Shown: positions 22,505 to 23,510 of the stretch, in pieces
Layout of the letters: each line of letters opens with the position of its first letter
How positions within the stretch are numbered: the first letter of the stretch is position 1
NCBI GenBank assembly: GCA_964347835.1
Contig: CAYFZR010000019.1
Coordinates: forward strand, 1 to 23,510
Origin: CAYFZR01 sp964347835 [NCBI: uncultured archaeon]
GTDB lineage: Archaea > CAYFZR01
Length of the DNA: 23,510 nt
Direction: 5' to 3'
Position numbers and translations under genes: made by a program
The notes under the pieces: generated by a model
Told to the model about the DNA's origin: nothing
What the model saw: the letters and a program-made list of their open reading frames with translations, nothing else
Databases searched by the model: none

Positions 22505-22512
22505 TTAGGTCT

Positions 22513-22791
22513 CTATAACTCTAACAATAAACTCTCGACTACTCTTTTATTATACTTATCTTTACTAATCGCAGGGGCATATACCTTTACATCTGTTTCG
22601 TCGTCTTTACTATTAATCTCCACTAATAACCCTCTCTTGCGTAACCAATTCAACGCTCTACAAGAATAAATCATCGCCTTCCTTCTTTCTAAATTTCCAT
22701 AGATATTTTCTGCGACTATTCTCGATGTTATTTCTCCCCTCACATAACATAATTCCATGATCTCTTTGTAGGTACCCTTCAACATATTCAT
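22513..22791 (-). CDS. Small origin-side protein of unknown function, possible winged helix
   Basis: A 92-residue protein with a helix-rich N-terminal part (YKEIMELCYVRGEITSRIVA, then RRKAMIYSCRALNWLRKRGL) followed by a beta-like stretch (LVEINSKDD...DVKVYAPA). This order recalls a small winged-helix DNA-binding domain, but no family is certain. Start ATG at 22791 with AAGGAG just upstream, one base after the stop of the gene before it. A second ATG two codons later is possible. It ends at the border of the origin. Confidence 0.65.
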   Translation of the reverse strand: MNMLKGTYKEIMELCYVRGEITSRIVAENIYGNLERRKAMIYSCRALNWLRKRGLLVEINSKDDETDVKVYAPAISKDKYNKRVVESLLLEL

Positions 22792-22792
22792 A

Positions 22793-23296
22793 CTACTCCT
22801 TCAGTGTTCTATGTAGGGCTTTAATCTCGTCTTCTAATCTCTTTAATCGCCTCTCTACTTCTCCAATTTTAACGTTCATTTTATCTTCAATGCTCTGAAT
22901 ACGCTCCGTCAAAAATAACTGAAGACTCAACCTGTCGGAAACCTTTTCCATTAGTTCGCTCCTCTGAATATAAAGAACAAACGCGCCCAGCGTCGCGTTG
23001 AGTTGCACAAGACAGTCCCTCAATTCCCCCTCCATGGGAACAATCTCATCAACATCACCAATCTCTTCCAACATATTATCTATAACTTTAAAAACCTGAT
23101 TTGCTTTTTCATTCATGTCTTCCCTTCCTTCTATCATCAGGTCTTCGTATAAATGGACAAAGTTAGCAATTCTAGCTCTTAAAGCATTTAAACTGTGCTT
23201 GGCTACCTTTGAATCAACCCTCTCCCCCTCCAATAAAGTTAACATGCTTCTAAAACTATCGTCCAAGAGGGAGTACGTCTCATAATGTTTTTTCAT
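22793..23296 (-). CDS. Coiled-coil protein of unknown function next to the origin
   Basis: A 167-residue, all-helical protein. The last 45 residues are a clear coiled coil (RIQSIEDKMNVKIGEVERR, followed by RLKRLEDEIKALHRTLKE); the front part is helical with many acidic residues. It has no membrane segment. The start ATG at 23296 follows GTGAT. It forms a two-gene unit with the possible winged-helix protein. No family is recognised; a role in chromosome organisation or replication is only suggested by position. Confidence 0.7.
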   Translation of the reverse strand: MKKHYETYSLLDDSFRSMLTLLEGERVDSKVAKHSLNALRARIANFVHLYEDLMIEGREDMNEKANQVFKVIDNMLEEIGDVDEIVPMEGELRDCLVQLNATLGAFVLYIQRSELMEKVSDRLSLQLFLTERIQSIEDKMNVKIGEVERRLKRLEDEIKALHRTLKE

Positions 23297-23365
23297 TCGA
23301 TCACTTTCATTAGTTTTTAACCTAAACCATATTAACCTTGCGAGTATCGTAAATCGACCTAAGTT

Positions 23366-23407
23366 GCATATAAGGAGGAACGGATAATGGGAAAATATGA
23401 TGAATAA
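23366..23407 (+). other. Strong ribosome site with a six-codon frame (possible leader or remnant)
   Basis: CATATAAGG could be a TATA element; AAGGAGG (23372-23378) stands eight bases before the ATG at 23387, and the frame is MGKYDE and a stop (23405-23407). Such a good ribosome site before a tiny frame, upstream of the reductase gene, may be a leader peptide, a decayed gene start or chance. The rest of 23297-23464 holds only AT-rich promoter-like sequence. Confidence 0.2.
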
Positions 23408-23464
23408 ATTTAAATGGTTTTGTTAATTACAATTCATGAGAACTTAATTTAACCCGTGATAAAT

Positions 23465-23510
23465 ATGCCAGTAAAAGTTTTAGCATTAATAGGAAGCCCA
23501 AGAAAGGGCG
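23465..23510 (+). CDS. Flavodoxin-fold NAD(P)H/FMN reductase or iron-sulfur flavoprotein, partial
   Basis: Only the first 15 codons are in the window: MPVKVLALIGSPRKG. The beta strand followed by GSPRKG is the FMN-phosphate loop of NADPH-dependent FMN reductases and iron-sulfur flavoproteins, both common in methanogens. GTGAT four bases before the ATG supports the start. Which subfamily it is cannot be told from this fragment. Confidence 0.75.
   Translation, partial: MPVKVLALIGSPRKG

Noticed and set aside
1-23510. CRISPR array, tRNA or rRNA genes
   Set aside because: No regularly spaced repeats and no tRNA- or rRNA-like conserved stretches were seen on reading through the window.

Overview
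The window is about 23.5 kb of AT-rich archaeal DNA. A thermosome, an archaeal Sm-like protein, the small subunit of DNA polymerase D, an Orc1/Cdc6 initiator, and Shine-Dalgarno sites of the GGAGG/GGTGAT type all point to Euryarchaeota. Methanogenesis marker proteins 2 and 4 (the latter is MtxX) place it in a methanogen or a methane/alkane-oxidising relative of the ANME type. I cannot name the genus. A Phr-like heat-shock regulator sits next to the thermosome gene.

Layout. 1-1034: the start of a PAC2-family gene reading off the left edge, then about 580 bp without an intact gene, holding a GC-rich stem-loop and apparent coding debris. 1035-3320: thermosome gene and a Phr-like regulator, divergently transcribed from a 129-bp region that carries a partial match to the Pyrococcus Phr operator. 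3321-4702: a decayed fragment of a Hef/FANCM-type helicase with at least four frameshifts and both ends lost.

4703-12490 is the most unusual region: two divergent operons of 12 genes encoding an archaeal Tad/type IV pilus-like machine. The minus operon encodes two small membrane proteins, a TadA/VirB11-like ATPase with four CxxC pairs at its N-terminus, a duplicated GspF/TadC membrane platform, and four small proteins with one N-terminal helix each. The plus operon encodes a MinD/TadZ-like ATPase, two small helical proteins and another one-helix protein. Three of the five one-helix proteins begin Met-Glu-x-Gly and a fourth begins Met-Glu, with no class III prepilin leader. One symmetric TATA element lies between the operons.

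12493-19542: metabolic and methanogenesis-linked genes. These are mtxX, a phosphoribosyltransferase, a CBS-pair protein with a small basic partner, a DUF89 phosphatase, a membrane protein with a Lys/Glu tail, an ACT protein plus homoserine dehydrogenase operon, and methanogenesis marker 2 followed by a tiny membrane protein and an Sm-like protein.

19535-23510: replication region. The genes for the PolD small subunit and Orc1/Cdc6 read away from a probable replication origin at about 22212-22504 that has four ORB-like elements in one orientation. The origin also holds a palindrome (GTTTACAT-N3-ATGTAAAC) that occurs a second time near 15.8 kb. Beyond it are two small genes of unknown function and the start of a flavodoxin-like reductase gene at the right edge.
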